From positions 2,564,501 to 2,628,500 of the forward strand of contig NC_062250.1 of NCBI RefSeq assembly GCF_905475465.1: 64,000 bases of DNA, read 5' to 3'. The position numbers and the translations under genes were made by a program. Below are positions 1 through 12,273 of the stretch, piece by piece. Under the pieces are notes generated by a model. It was not told the origin of the DNA. It worked only from the letters and a program-made list of their open reading frames with translations, and ran no database searches. Positions within the stretch are counted from its first letter, which is position 1; every line of letters starts with the position of its first letter. Origin of the DNA: Pieris napi (Eukaryota > Arthropoda > Insecta > Lepidoptera > Pieridae).

Positions 1-245
1 TCGTAGGTTCGATCCCCAGCTGTGCACCAATGGACTTTCTATCTATGTGCGCATTTAACATTCGCTCGAACGGTGAAGGAAAACATCGTGAGGAAACCAA
101 TATGTCTTAGACCCGAAAAGTCGACGGCGTGTTTCAGGCACTGGAAGCTGATCACCTACTTGCCTATTAGATTGAAAAATGATCATTAAACAGATTCAGA
201 AATCTGAGGCCCAGACCTAAATAGGTTATAGCGCCACTGATTTAT
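1..245 (+). repeat. tRNA-like SINE (family A), cut by window start
   Basis: The left edge begins inside a SINE. It has the B-box-like GGTTCGATCC, then the family signature caccaatggactttct, a caggcactggaagctgatca block and a 3' end running into gcgccactgatttatttt. At least eight further copies of the same consensus occur in this window on both strands. The tRNA-like head is visible, but the 5' part lies outside the window. Confidence 0.75.
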
Positions 246-2385
246 TTTTATTTAATAAATTAACGCATAGCACCATTGAGGAACTTTAAACTTAATATAT
301 TTCGGAAAGCATGTAATTAATAAATAGGAATGAAAGAGACACGACCGTAAACGTGTCGCAAATATGAAATGTGATGTCGGATTTAACAATCATACTTAAT
401 CAATATTCCATGTGTAAAATGAATGGCACAGCCCTGTAAAATGGCCCTTAAATAGAAAAGAAAAATAGCCTTTATTCGTGTACTACACTACACTTTACAC
501 TAAGTCCATGTCATTTATGTTATACACTAGTACTTGACCTCCAACGGAGTGAAGGCCTCCTCCAAAGTCCCTATTCCACGCGACAATTTTCCAATTCTGC
601 CCCGCTATCCCTTTTATTCAATCTTCCCAAGTGGTGGTGATCGTCCTCTCTTTCTTCCCACTAGACCATTCCAAGTTTTCTTGACCCATCTACCATCACA
701 AATGCGGGCAATGTGACCGGTCCGTTTCCACTTTAACTCTTTTGTATGTGTTACGACTTTTATGTTTGTACCATATCACATCGTTTTTTGCCCCTTACAA
801 CATTATACATATGGATGCGTTGGTAAGGTAAAATAGTTCACATATACTTTACAAAAATCCTGCTTATCTGCTGATTAAATCGCAAATATCAAGAAAAGGT
901 ACGATTCTACAATCAAACATCGGAAGATTACAATTTAATAATATTTCTGCTCTCGTTTGCCAAAATTTCTATTGCAATCGGAACGTTGAACTCGTTAAGT
1001 ACGATTTATTCGAAATCGGCTTAGGAATATCTTTGTACCGGTATTCACTTAATGAATACTATTTAGATGGGCGCAGTGATTGCGGGGGTTGACTCAATAT
1101 ACCGGACAATTCTGTTTATTTAACCTAAAACGTTCGTGTTACTGATATTAAAACCGTCACATGCCGTGTTACGAAATATTTTGGTAACTATAGAATACGT
1201 TTTAAATTCTTTTGTTTCACGCAAGCATTTAATAAGTAAGTAATCAAAAGTGTTAAAATACAAAAAAGTGCTAAATTTTATATTTAGTTGCTTTTTAATG
1301 AGTGAAGGAAGTTAAGACGCTCAGTAATATTTGTAGCATCTCAGTTTTATCTACGAAAGTGCAACTGTTTTTATAGAACAGGGGACAGGATCTGATGTTA
1401 AGTGAACACTCTAAACGCCAGAGGGCTCGCAAGTGCGTTGCCGGCCTTTTAACAATTGGTACCCTCTTTTCTTGTAGGATCCTACGTCGAACTGGTTTGC
1501 AAATACTTCAGTGGGCAGCCGGTTTTACGGTTCAAAATGGACAGTTTTGGATAAGATAAGGTACCTATAAACTGCTAGGTGACTATTTCACACAAAGAAA
1601 CACACGAGGTTAAACACAAGACATGTGTTTATTTTTATTTGTCATAATATAATCTCAGAAATCTCAGAATATCTAGTTTAATACAAAATTTATAGTTTAG
1701 CTTAACACAACAGATCAATAATAACATAAAATGAAGGATCCTCAAGTAATCCAAATAGCTGCGAATTACGTCGGGGAAATGGTTTATTGCGACATAAAAC
1801 AACAACATATAGTTTTTCAGGTCTATCGCGCTTTTATATCTGCGGCTTGAACCCTCATTTATCATTGGATCAACTTGATCCCTGTGTATATTATTTTTAT
1901 TCGTCCTCCGAGAGGAATAATGGCATACATTTAGCGTTGCGACCAGCACATCGCTCATCATCATAATGATTAAAGTATTCCAATAATAAAAGTTAAATAC
2001 GCAAGCAAATTTCAGGAATATTATCACAATTCCATGATAATATTTCACTTTAAATTTCGTTTTATTGAATCGAAATTAAGAGATATATGAAAGCAATATA
2101 TCCTTTTATTTATACAAAACTCAATTTTGAATCTGCCCGGACACGACCACTATTTAAATCTTGATATGTTTAAGCTATCGCAAAATATGCTTAAGGAGTA
2201 TTCAGAATATTCATAGCGCTAAATCACCTGCATCATGAGAACACCCCACATATATACCCTCACTTTCACACCATCATACAGCACAGTCGAATTAGTTATA
2301 ACGTATTTAATTCTTTCGTAAATGTTTGAACATTTTGTATATATTATGGGTGATGTTATATTATTATTTTGTATATATCTGACGG
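246..2385. other. Gene-poor intergenic stretch
   Basis: AT-rich DNA with no exon-like coding signal. Short open frames at 534-716 (+) and 1635-2048 (-) have no recognisable domain and a composition like the surrounding non-coding DNA. The only identifiable item is a fragment of repeat family B at about 1375-1530. Confidence 0.5.
1375..1530 (+). repeat. Interspersed repeat family B, fragment
   Basis: It carries the family B blocks agaacaggggacagg, ctgatgttaagtgaacact, gcgttgccggccttttaa and cttcagtgggcagc. The same blocks recur at 15.6, 16.7, 25.3, 27.3, 36.6 and 40.0 kb. No coding potential is seen. Confidence 0.7.
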
Positions 2386-2790
2386 TGCATTGCTAGCGCC
2401 ACCTGTTAAGAAATACGTTGGAACGAGATTTGACAATTGTCAGTCTGGCGGAGTGTCGTGTCGATGGTCAGCGCAGCCATGTTGAATTTCGCATAATTTT
2501 TCGAACGTCAACGGCGAGCGCACCACGTTTGCGACGAATCACTTTTGTTCCCAGTAATCTTGTGCCTTGTTGTTTCAAGCCTAATTAAAAGTGATTGATT
2601 AAGTGATTCCCTAATTACTAGTGAATAGATTTTTGTGAATTGCTGTAAGGGGGATACTTTATGTGATTAAATAACTTTTGATTGTGACTTTGTTGATTCT
2701 TTTTTTCCTACCCACATTATTACTGATTGAAGACATGGCTGATTCTGATGATGAAGGGCATCCGAGTAGATATCTTATGCCTTTTGTTGT
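2386..2790 (+). promoter_or_regulatory. Possible gene 5' end with short start exon
   Basis: A locally GC- and CpG-richer patch (2390-2530) sits in AT-rich DNA. It is followed by a pyrimidine tract and an ATG at 2735 opening MADSDDEGHPSRY, an acidic start typical of nuclear proteins. The frame closes at TAG around 2804, and GT dinucleotides at 2766 and just after the stop could act as donors. No plus-strand coding exon that would continue it was found before ALG5 at 59 kb. It may be a first exon of a gene with a very long intron, a stray promoter or chance. Confidence 0.25.
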
Positions 2791-3119
2791 ATATAATTTA
2801 TGTTAGGTAGGATTACAAAATAAATAAATATGAACACTGACAAGCAAAACGTAAATCTACTATAATCTATATTTGAAAAGGGCACGCCTTTACCGTCATA
2901 AAAGTAACCCTATGTAGGTACAAAACGTAAAATTAGTCGTAAACATATTATAATGAACCCAAAACTTTTCACTACAGATTTCTATGTGCGCAATATTCGT
3001 ATGTACAGTACTTAAGAAACTGAACAAGTTAGTTCATGTACGCATATTTTTCTTATAGTGACACAATCTATAAAATTACGCCTCGTACTCAAAGAAAGTA
3101 AGTTATGTTTTTTTTAAAG

Positions 3120-3275
3120 TTCCTTCTATTAGGCCTACCACGTATTCCATACTTATTCATGCGATAATTTAAAATACGTAAAAAATTCCTTTGAACAGCC
3201 TCCAGTTGTGCGACATATTGGACAGGCGTACTCCAACTGGCACTATAGAGGTGAATGTGTTTGGTTTTGTCTTTG
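3120..3275 (-). pseudogene. LINE reverse-transcriptase C-terminal relic
   Basis: The minus strand reads YSASWSTPVQYVAQLEAVQR followed by NFLRILNYRMNK. This resembles the segment just after the polymerase core in Jockey-type non-LTR retrotransposons, where a W-x-P motif and LExVQRxFLR are usual. The frame lies in an isolated 69-codon open stretch with no other element domains next to it, so this is a dead fragment. The family call is by motif only. Confidence 0.6.
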
Positions 3276-3636
3276 AAAGGTCTGCGCATATAGATCATAT
3301 TTTAATTGGTGAACAGATATTATTCAAACGTACTACCGAAGTTACTAAGTCACCGCTACTGTTGTAAGGGCTACTAAATATAAATTAAAATTAAGTAAAA
3401 TTTAACAATTCTAATTGCTACTAAAAGGTTTGTATGTACTTTGTGTCCATTAAATAAAATCTGTATTTCTCACGACGCCTTCTAATCTTCTGAAGCGTAA
3501 ACATTCCTTTCAGACCCGACATTTTGTCGTCGCCTAGGATTACCTAAGACGAAAGCTTTGAGGATTATAGGCCTCAAATATACTGAGATTACACGCGACT
3601 CACCTGAGTTGTGTAGATTGCTGTGTAATTAGAAAA

Positions 3637-3679
3637 TCTTTGTATTCCTAAATACATTTAGTATTTAGGAATACAAAGA
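3637..3679. repeat. Perfect 19-bp-arm hairpin
   Basis: Arms 3637-3655 and 3661-3679 are exact reverse complements (tctttgtattcctaaatac) around a 5-nt attta loop. It is too short for a typical pre-miRNA and may be the core of a foldback element. Confidence 0.8.
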
Positions 3680-3710
3680 ATTAATTGCAACACTTATGTT
3701 CGTTTTTGGT

Positions 3711-3860
3711 TTTTTTTTATTGATATAAAGCTTACCAACGCTCGGCACTACAATTTTTAATGTGACAAGCACTTAAATGCAGATATGACGTACATGTAGA
3801 GATTAGAGATAAACATTACAAAAAAAACAATTACTAATCAAAAAAACTAAACAAATTCAA
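3711..3860 (+). repeat. Repeat family H copy
   Basis: It shares gcttaccaacgctcggcac and aatgtgacaagcactt with a second copy at about 19545-19680. No coding signal is seen. Confidence 0.5.
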
Positions 3861-5136
3861 ATCTCTTTAATTTCTGTGTTTCAATTACTTACGAAAACGT
3901 ATTTATTAAATGTTAAAAGTGTACAAATCATAAAAATTTAATCTAGTGTCGAATTTGTATATCGAATAAAAACATTTGTAAATGTAAAGTGTAGTGCAGA
4001 GAAGTATGAATGCATTTTCAAAAATCGAACAGTTGACTCGCATCTCTTGATTGTGCTTAGTAGCGTTTCTAGCCCAAAGACAATTAAGCTACACGTAGAT
4101 TGAAATGAAAAACAAAAGACAATACGTGGCCTCGTTTTTATTTTTTATTAATTTCATGACCTGGTAACATAGACCTTAACTTATTTGGAAAATGTTCATT
4201 ACTTTGGAGTCACTACACTTCACTTCACTAAATTTCGTCATTTAAATTGTATGAATTGTATTTTTTATGTAATTAAAAATAGGTTTATAGGATGTTGGAT
4301 CTTTTAGTAAAATGTTGAGTGGCGGCGGGCGGGAGGAAGAAACACACTTTAAAGCATTGGTATCACTAAGTTCACTCATTTCATTTGACTATAATTGGTC
4401 AACAGTCTAATCACAGATACGTGTCACGATTAGTCATTTGATTTTTAATCTGTTTATTCAGATTCTATATTTAAATGTTCGAAAGTCTTGTCTTTGTACG
4501 GTCCAAAAATAACAGATAAAAAAGTCCATAAATAGGCTAAATTACCAGACAACGATAGTTGGACGTAAATATAGCGAGTTGGGCGGTAAATTGACAAGGG
4601 ACCTGAATTGTGGCCGGTATCTTACGGAAAGTGGACCCCAATAATTCTCGCCTTGAATTCATGAGCTTCGAAGCGACGATTTGACTGATGATCAAAGAAT
4701 ATTAGAATATTTTCTCTTTTATCTCCGTCGCATTGTTGGTAGATATTAATATTACACTAATAATAAATGTGGACGCTGAAGCTCAACGGTATGTTCAATA
4801 GGTTTTGTCTGGAGAATTCGATTCCATTTAGTGATTGATGTAGAATAAACATTCCTACAAACTAAACCCTAAAAAAATGATAAAGAAATACACATGTCAC
4901 ACATACACACTCATCAAAGTTGCCAGAAATTTGAACCTCATAATGTCATATGAATAATTCATAATAATATTTAAAAGTTTAGAATTAATTAAACGACTTT
5001 TCTGACGTTTATGAACGTACTTGTTTACCTATATGAATAAAGTTAGTTTGAGTTTCAGTTTAAGTTTGAATAAGTTTTTCTTTTTCTCCTATTCAAATCA
5101 TCATTTGAAGTAGGTAATAGATGTCATAACTAAATA

Positions 5137-5553
5137 CAGTGCCACATTCTTTACTTGGCCGGTAAGAGCGTCACTGTCATGGATATTAGTATTGCCAGTA
5201 AATAGAAGGGGAATAATTTGCAGTCATGCAGGCTTACTTAATAATTTATTGAAATATCTTAATAAAACAATGTATTCTAGAATATACAGTTCTAGGCTTA
5301 AATAAATGTGACAAAAACTTAGGAACAACTGATATGATAGGTTTTGTTACCTGTAAAATATCTTAATATCTTTTAAGATACCTAGCATCAGAACCGTTCG
5401 ATAATTAAAACTTTGGCATAAATTATAATGCAAGGAATAAAAATAAATACATTTTAGTTGGATTTGGATTTTTGTTGTCAGTCTGACATGACATTTGAAA
5501 TGGCGACGATAGTACCAATTTTAGCCGCCGGCCAAGAAAAGTATGTGGCACTG
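5137..5553. mobile_element. Inverted-repeat DNA transposon (MITE), TA target
   Basis: The ends form an imperfect terminal inverted repeat beginning CAGTGCCACATtCTTTaCTT (left) against the reverse complement of the right end, CAGTGCCACATaCTTTtCTT. Both ends continue into GGCCGG and are flanked by TA at 5135-5136 and 5554-5555. The 417-bp length, lack of a transposase frame and TA duplication fit a non-autonomous pogo/Tc1-mariner type element. Confidence 0.7.
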
Positions 5554-6544
5554 TAATGTATATAAACGCAAATTTTATACATTATTTACATAACTCGACA
5601 GCTGTTAGTTTCGTTATTACTAAGAAGTCTACGTTAGTTATTGTTATTAACACAAAGTAACGAACTTTGTGTTTAACCCTGAACTTTCCATTTAGATCTG
5701 TTCTGGGCTTCCTCCGTCAATTTCTTATCAGAAACCTTGATTTTGTCGTCAGCCCATCGTTTGGAGTGGAATGGATAAATAAAGTTAATATTGAAATAAA
5801 TTTTCATAACCGTCTTTAGTTTTTTTTAAACTAAGTAAAATTCTAAAATTGTTTTTTTTTAAAGTGCATCTGATTTTTAATCTTTGATATATAGATTCGC
5901 GATTGACGGAGCGCACACAATATTTGAACGATGAATAATATCGCGGCTATACTCGTCAAATTATGTAGATGAGAGCGACCATTCATTTTACGATCCACCA
6001 TTCTTCAACGAACTCAAACAAAACGATAAAGATTTTATGAAAATGTAATATTACTGATTGCACTTTGCCCTGTTCCTTTTTCTTTGCTCAACTGTTTTGT
6101 GTTTGAAAAATAGCTCGATTTTGAACCTAGATTATGTAGACCCAAAAATTGTTTGGTTGCTTTAATTTAAATAAATATTTAGAAAAAACACTAACATACG
6201 AAAGGTATTCAAAAAAAGGGCAAATCAAAAGTCGGGCAACTACTCCAAGTTGCTACCTGATTGCTCTCCATGTTTTCACTCAGTTCGGGGTTCCGGTAAT
6301 TGCTTTTTATATCCGCAAGCTCGCTTTCTGTATTTAAAAAATAAATAATGATAAAAACTTATAGAGGCAAACAGTAACGAGACATCAATAAGACTGGACT
6401 TATTTGTAGTATTTTCTAATAGTTCTTCTATAACCTGTAAAAAAAAAACCACTGGTCCTCTGTGGCAAAGACTTGCCAGGGATAGGAAGCACTGGAAACA
6501 GCTGGAGGAGGCCTTTGTGTTCGTATTGCAAAATAACATTAAAT

Positions 6545-6725
6545 CAAATCAAATAAAAATCATTTATTCACATAGGTACAATGTACACTTATGAACGTCA
6601 AAAAAGAAATACATATTAAATGCTTCTAATTTTACATTTACTGCCACTTCTCAAATCAAGGTCGTAGAACGGAAGAGAAGAACTGGCAATAAACTTTTCG
6701 CCACTCTTTTTAATCACCAAGTTTT
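6545..6725 (-). repeat. Interspersed repeat family C
   Basis: Minus-oriented copy of a family whose plus form reads aacttggcgattaaaaagag, then agtttattgccagttctt, and ends with ttgacgttcataagtgta and tatgaataaa. Other copies lie at 7.3, 10.0, 13.1, 18.4 and 43.1 kb. Confidence 0.7.
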
Positions 6726-7309
6726 TTTTTTACCCAGTGTTTGTAAGGAGCGGCAAGCATTACACCATGTTCCACATCACATCTTAAGTAATTAATAGTT
6801 ATTAATAATACAATAAATTAACAACAAATATTTGTCCTCTATCAGCAGGAGGTGAAATAGGAGCACGCACTTACATTCTCGTGGGAACAACACGCAAGCA
6901 ATTAAAGTTCAATATCCGAACAAAAAACACATTTCGCACTCAATAAAAACCACAAGACCATTATCATACTTATACATATTACCATACAATGAATTTGGAA
7001 ACATAAAGCTATAAACTGTGCGTCGTTACCATACCGTTTATGACTTTGAAACCCGACAACGCATCACTACGACCAACTTTAGTGTTCAACGGTAAACTTT
7101 TATATTCCGTAATTTATAACGGCTATTATATATACGGTAATGTAACGGCGTTATGGTTACGCAACGCATAGATATATTTTGAAATTAAAGTGTGCTGGAA
7201 AATCATTTTTTTGTGACCAGACACTGTTTGGAATCTTTTCTAATTCAATTCTTCAGAACGAATTACCTGTGACGACGCTTCTATTGAGGCTAGTGATTGT
7301 TTTACGTAA

Positions 7310-7545
7310 CAGAGGGCAAAAAAAGAAATATACATTAAATGCTTCTCATTTTACATTTACTGCCAGTTCTCAAATCAAGGGCGTAGAACGGAAGAGAAGA
7401 ACTGGCAATAAAATAATACCGCCACCCACACTCACATTGCCAGAGGGCTCGCAAGTGCATTGCCGGCATTTTAAGAATTGGTACGCTCTTTTCTTGAAGG
7501 ACCCTAAGTCGGTAAAAACTGCCTTAAAAACGCTTAAATAGTGAT
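7310..7545. repeat. Joined fragments of families C (-) and B (+)
   Basis: Positions 7310-7415 are a minus family C piece (ctgccagttctcaaatcaag). It runs directly into a plus family B piece (7430-7545, gaattggtacgctcttttct), suggesting nested or adjacent insertions. Confidence 0.6.
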
Positions 7546-8284
7546 ACGGGTGGAATTTCGTATTCTATGAATCCGAACAACTCCTCTGAACATATAATTA
7601 GTCATATTTGTACGCAGGAGATATAATGCTGCTGCATATAAAGAAGCATTATCTAATAATAATATTAAAAACTTTTTTTTTTACCATATCCTTAACTTAC
7701 ATTTAAAATGTTTTTAATATTTACTAATAGCTTTATATTAGATGTAGTAGTATATAAAATAATATGTCTCTTATATAATCTTTATCTTTGCCATTAGTCT
7801 ACCAGACTTTTCGTGCTATCAAGTCATCAGCCCAGCTTCTTATTCGCGTGCCAACTCTTAATTTCTGTTGTCTTTAATATTCATCTATTGTCTAGGTATC
7901 GTATGACCACGATAATTCGTCATCTATTACATAACGTATACAAAATTCAGACCCCTTCCTTAGTGAGAGCTATTCGGGAATAGAAATTGACTTTGAATCT
8001 GTCCACGTAGCCCAATGGGGTAATAACGTACTCATTAGAGGAAAAAGTCAAAAACTAAACCGTTGAAAGTTTCCTTTTAAGGAAATTCGTAATAGCATTT
8101 CATACGTTCGGCCTAGACTATATTTGTTCCATTAAGTAAGTACTCATCTTCATTATTAATAACAAAGTTAGTCGCTAAATAATGTCCCTGGCGATTCACA
8201 GAGTAAGTTATGTTACGAATATAGTAACGTAGCTAAAAAGCGCTTTTACATTAATAAACTACACGAATTCTTTAAAAAATCTAA

Positions 8285-8530
8285 TTTGATATAGCACACT
8301 TCTCTCTGTCTGAGCGTCATGGTCAGCAAGGAAACTTCTGGATAATCTGTTTCAACCGATTTCTATCCAGCGCCTCTCAAGAGAGTACAGTTTTGAGGAC
8401 AATGAGTCTTTCACTTGATCCGTCCATCTGGTTGGTGGACACCACGTGACCTCTTGCCTTCTGTAACACAGATCAGTTTCTCCAAGTTCTCATCGCCTCT
8501 GGGCATTGTATGGCCGTAATAAGATATAAT
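8285..8530 (-). pseudogene. LINE ORF2 C-terminal relic
   Basis: Read on the minus strand, one frame gives PPTRWTDQVKDS, preceded in a shifted frame by NLEKLICVTEGKRSRG and followed by a degraded RNR-like segment. The G-R-x-P-T-R-W-x-D-Q signature is a hallmark of the extreme C-terminus of several insect non-LTR retrotransposon polymerases. Frameshifts and stops show that it is dead. Confidence 0.65.
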
Positions 8531-10221
8531 TCGTCTGTAAGTTGGGTCAGGTTCGATTGGTGCTGACGGAGACACGGATTAAGGGAAACTGTTACCGCGC
8601 CATTGCGAACAGATGGGGCTGTTGAGTTTTAGTAGGTCCATGAACCATACGGACTGACCCCCACACTCCCCGCGTCACTTTTAAATCGTTGCCCCGGGGT
8701 CAGTAAATTGATTTCCCAACAATAAAAATATATAGATCGATTGGTGCGCTTCAACAGTTGTTCTTAAAACGTTTTTTTTTAGTTGTGTCTAATTTCAGCA
8801 ATTTTGCAGAAAAGATTTAGGAAATTACATACAAATAACTAAACTTGATATTAAAACAAGAAACCATATAAACGCAAATCGAGTGAAATGTATCCAATTG
8901 CCCGATTCGAAGCAACACGAGTGTCTTGATCTTGAGAACGTTGAGAAACCTTTATCTAACTTGATATCGTTTATTCTCTCACATCCTATCAATGCTCACC
9001 CGAGGGCATATCATTGCGTGTTTTGTATGAGTAACCTTAAGGGTATTCATAATTTTTTTCAGTAAAAATGTCAATGGAAATTTTATTTATCAATAATAAT
9101 CTGTGATTAAAATTTATTTATAATCTTAACTAAATCATTGAAAGAAGAGTTGTGAAGTTAAAACACGTAATGTTAAACACATTGTTATGTTACCACCAAA
9201 TATGAGTAGTCCCTTCGATGTCGTTATGACAGATTTTGACTGTATTTCATAAAGCTTTGCGAATGGTGGCATTTATCACTTATATTAAGTTTTTATTTTT
9301 GCTTAAAGCAATTCATTATCTTACAAAAGACATAATGTATTTTGTAAAATAGTCACAACTTTTAAATTAAGTTATGTAGTTGCTCTATATCCAGAAACTA
9401 GAGCTCTTAAGACAAATTAGATTACGTAAGATAAGGATATCTTCACGATCTTAAAGACGAAAGCTTCGCTGATTGCGGCATTTATAAATAAATCGTGAGA
9501 CTTTTAAACTAATCGTATCACTTTTATTGTAGAAACGAAGTTCTTTTCCTTTCATTCATCTAACTCATTGTAGTATGTAATGTCTTAACTTAGTAACGTT
9601 AATTAACAATAAGACGTGTCAAATTATGATTTAGATTATAATATATAATACTAGCTGTCCCCGCGAACTTCGTTTCTCCTTAATGTGATTTTACTTAGCC
9701 TACCTTTTTAGTATACCAACATGGAACATTTTGCTATGCTACCCCAGAGACTGGTCGGGTTTTTCTGGAATTAAAACTTTTTCTCTATATAAACCTGAGA
9801 GTATAAATCATAAGGTTTTCATTACCTTCTTTAATTATAGTCTTCGTACCCCTATATTATTTATATTACTTAAGATGTCATGTGGAATATGGTGTAATGG
9901 TTGCAGCTCCTTACAAACACTTTTCTAAAACAAAAAACTTGGCGATTAAAAAGAGTGGCGGAAAGTTTATTGCCAGTTCTTTTCGTCTGTTCTACGCCCT
10001 TGATTGGAGAACTGGCAGTAAATGTAAAATTAGAAGCATTTAGCATTTAATATGTATTTCTTTATAAATGATTATGAATTTGAATTAGAATTACTGAAGG
10101 TTAGCTGTTAACAGCTTAAATTACCTAACCTTCCTGACGATATAAATATTGACTGGCGGTAGGATTACCAGCGATGAAGCCATTAAACATAATTTGATTA
10201 TTGTACTGTAAATAATTTAAT
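8531..10221. other. Intergenic stretch, no gene
   Basis: AT-rich. It includes a possible Helitron-like terminus at about 9649-9690 (actagctgtccccgcgaact) and a family C copy at 9930-10080. Short frames at 8883-9065 and 9731-9928 show no domain. Confidence 0.5.
9930..10080 (+). repeat. Interspersed repeat family C
   Basis: It contains aacttggcgattaaaaagag, gtttattgccagttcttt and gaactggcagtaaatgtaaa in consensus order, and ends in an A/T-rich tail. Confidence 0.7.
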
Positions 10222-10534
10222 CAAGACATGGAAAAAAACGTTGAGGAAACGTCCACCTTTCGCAAGGCCAGATTTCGTAACATACTTTCGTGACGTATCA
10301 GAAACTCAACCAATAAAAACAACAAGACATGGAAAAACAAAAACGTTGCGGAAACGTCCACCTTTTCGCAAGGCCCGATTTCGTAACATACTTTCGTGAC
10401 GTATGAGAAACTCAACCAATAAAAACAACAAGACATGGAAAAACAAAAACGTTGCGGAAACGTCCACCTTTTCGCAAGGCCAGATTTCGTAACATACTTT
10501 CGTGACGTATCAGAAACTCAACCAATAAAAACAA
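10222..10534. repeat. Three-copy minisatellite, unit about 101-106 bp
   Basis: The unit starts caagacatggaaaaa, carries aacgtccacctt and aacatactttcgtgacgtat, and ends ctcaaccaataaaaacaa. Starts are at 10222, 10323 and 10429. The first unit is 5 bp shorter (aaaaaaacg against aaaaacaaaaacg). The units are almost identical, so the array is young. The 71-codon minus frame at 10221-10436 is a by-product of the repeat. Confidence 0.9.
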
Positions 10535-11527
10535 TTGCCACGACGCAATCCCGAAATGTTTATTATCACTTGTAGAAAACGTAAAGCGAAATCCTGTACA
10601 AGACGATCCTCGATTACACGTTACATCCTATTCTATTTTTACGATATTGTTAAATCGCCCTCTTGATTGTCCCGGCCGTGTCGCTATGTGATTACTTAAT
10701 TCCACTCCAAGTGGGCCCGGACCCTCATAAAGATAACAGAACGAGTGGGCCTCCTTAATTTATAACTAGGAGCTCAGCTCATGTGCCAAAAAGTATCACC
10801 CAGACGAAATAATGCTTGCTTGCGCTCATAATGACAACAATTTAGTCGCGATAACAATGAAATGGGTTAAGTGGAACGAACTCTGTTTCGACAATTTTCG
10901 AGCGAAGTACAATGAATTATTTTTTAAATTGTTCTCAATTTGTGGTGAAATTGTAACAATAATTATTACAGTAAAGAAAAATCTTAAAAAGATTAAAGTT
11001 ATGTATTTTTATAAATTTACAACTATTTAACATAATTTTAAATTTATCCGACGTTTCGCGTGCTTTACAGCGTGCGTGGTCACGGTGACTCACACGGTGT
11101 AAATTTATAAAAATACATAACTTTAATCCGGTTAAAAAGTTTTTTCTTTAAATATGTAAAGGTTATGTCGATCAAAGACAATACTATAATTATTACAGTA
11201 TTGAAAAATTGCGTTTGATTTTTGCTTGCTTTTTTCAACTTTAAACCTTTTAAGCGTTATATCGTCTGCAACTTAATTACTTTTATATTCTAAAGCTAAG
11301 CAGCGCGGAGCACTTTATCTCTTTGTGGATTTAATAGAATGTCGCAACGTCAACAAAGCTTGCATTGACTCAATAGGAATGCGGTAAAATATAATTATAA
11401 TCATTAACGCTAATATTATTTAATTATGTCAATTGTTATATTTCTGTACATGCAACGAAGTGTTAATAAATAAATAAATGACATCAATGTTTTTATTTAG
11501 CCTAGAACTCTCATTATAATATGACCT
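10535..11527. other. Intergenic stretch with a family D repeat
   Basis: No gene was recognised. A family D repeat lies at 11025-11155, and the 72-codon frame ending at 11030 runs into it. The remainder is unassigned. Confidence 0.5.
11025..11155 (+). repeat. Interspersed repeat family D
   Basis: The core tttcgcgtgctttacagcgt followed by gtggtcacggtgact is flanked by AT-rich arms (acataatttt, taaatttataaaaatacat). It recurs at 37405-37570 and 39585-39720. The core contains an imperfect inverted repeat (cgtgctttacagcgtg). Confidence 0.7.
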
Positions 11528-11755
11528 TTTTAGGTCTGGACCTCAAATTTCTGTCTCAAGAGGCCGATCACCTGTGCCTGACAAACACCGTCGATTTTTG
11601 TGTCTAAGGCAAGCTGGTTTTCTCACGATGTTTTGCTACACCGTTTGAACAAATGTTAAATGCGCTCATAGAAATAACATTGGTGCATAGCTGGGGTTCG
11701 AACCTACGTCCCCAGGTATAAGAGTAGCACGCTGTAGCTGAAGAACTTGAGATAA
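11528..11755 (-). repeat. tRNA-like SINE (family A)
   Basis: Minus copy: gtctggacctcaaatttct at its 3' end, ccgatcacctgtgcctgac internally, and a ggttcgaacctac head at the right. Diverged but near full length. Confidence 0.75.
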
Positions 11756-12030
11756 GTAATATAAATTCTACTAATTTTCTACCCGGTTAACACTCAACTT
11801 GAACAATATTATGCTTTCTTATTAAACTTTCTATTAACTTTGCTTCATAAGCGCGTCGTTTTAATAACAGTAGGTTCATAGAGTAAGAAATTTAGGTGTC
11901 AATTTAAATGAGATTTAAATTTTACTTTCCTTATTTCTTGGTTAAATAAAATATTAATTTATACTTTCATATTAGTGAGAATCATACATATTAAGATTCA
12001 TTAGTGATAAGCTATTTGCTATAATATTTT

Positions 12031-12273
12031 ATATTGTATATTGTATATTGTATATTGTATATTGTATATTGTATATTGTATATTGTATATTGTATATTGT
12101 ATATTGTATATTGTATATTGTATATTGTATATTGTATATTGTATATTGTATATTGTATATTGTATATTGTATATTGTATATTGTATATTGTATATTGTAT
12201 ATTGTATATTGTATATTGTATATTGTATATTGTATATTGTATATTGTATATTGTATATTGTATATTGTATATA
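12031..12273. repeat. Perfect heptamer satellite (ATATTGT)n, about 35 copies
   Basis: The 7-mer atattgt repeats head to tail for about 243 bp without a visible interruption. Because 7 is not a multiple of 3 and the unit has no stop in any frame on either strand except at the borders, long false frames appear on both strands. The uniformity suggests recent slippage or expansion. Confidence 0.97.

Larger units (their letters stand above)
2800..5136. other. Repeat-bearing intergenic stretch
   Basis: No gene was recognised. It holds a LINE reverse-transcriptase relic (3120-3275, minus), a perfect hairpin (3637-3679), a family H repeat (3711-3860) and the tail of a family C repeat near 5005-5060. 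The rest is AT-rich and featureless to me. Confidence 0.5.
5556..8280. other. Intergenic stretch with family C and B repeats
   Basis: No gene was seen. The 120-codon open frame at 7179-7541 is made largely of repeat sequence (family C then B) and is not a gene. Other parts are AT-rich and unassigned. Confidence 0.5.

Noticed and set aside
1635..2048. 137-codon minus frame, the longest in the first 10 kb
   Set aside because: No domain, AT-driven composition (many I, L, F, Y, N), no splice or conservation clue.
7179..7541. 120-codon plus frame
   Set aside because: Runs through family C and family B repeats; peptide pieces recur where these repeats recur.
10221..10436. 71-codon minus frame with internal repetition
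   Set aside because: Falls entirely in the minisatellite; the peptide repeats because the DNA does.
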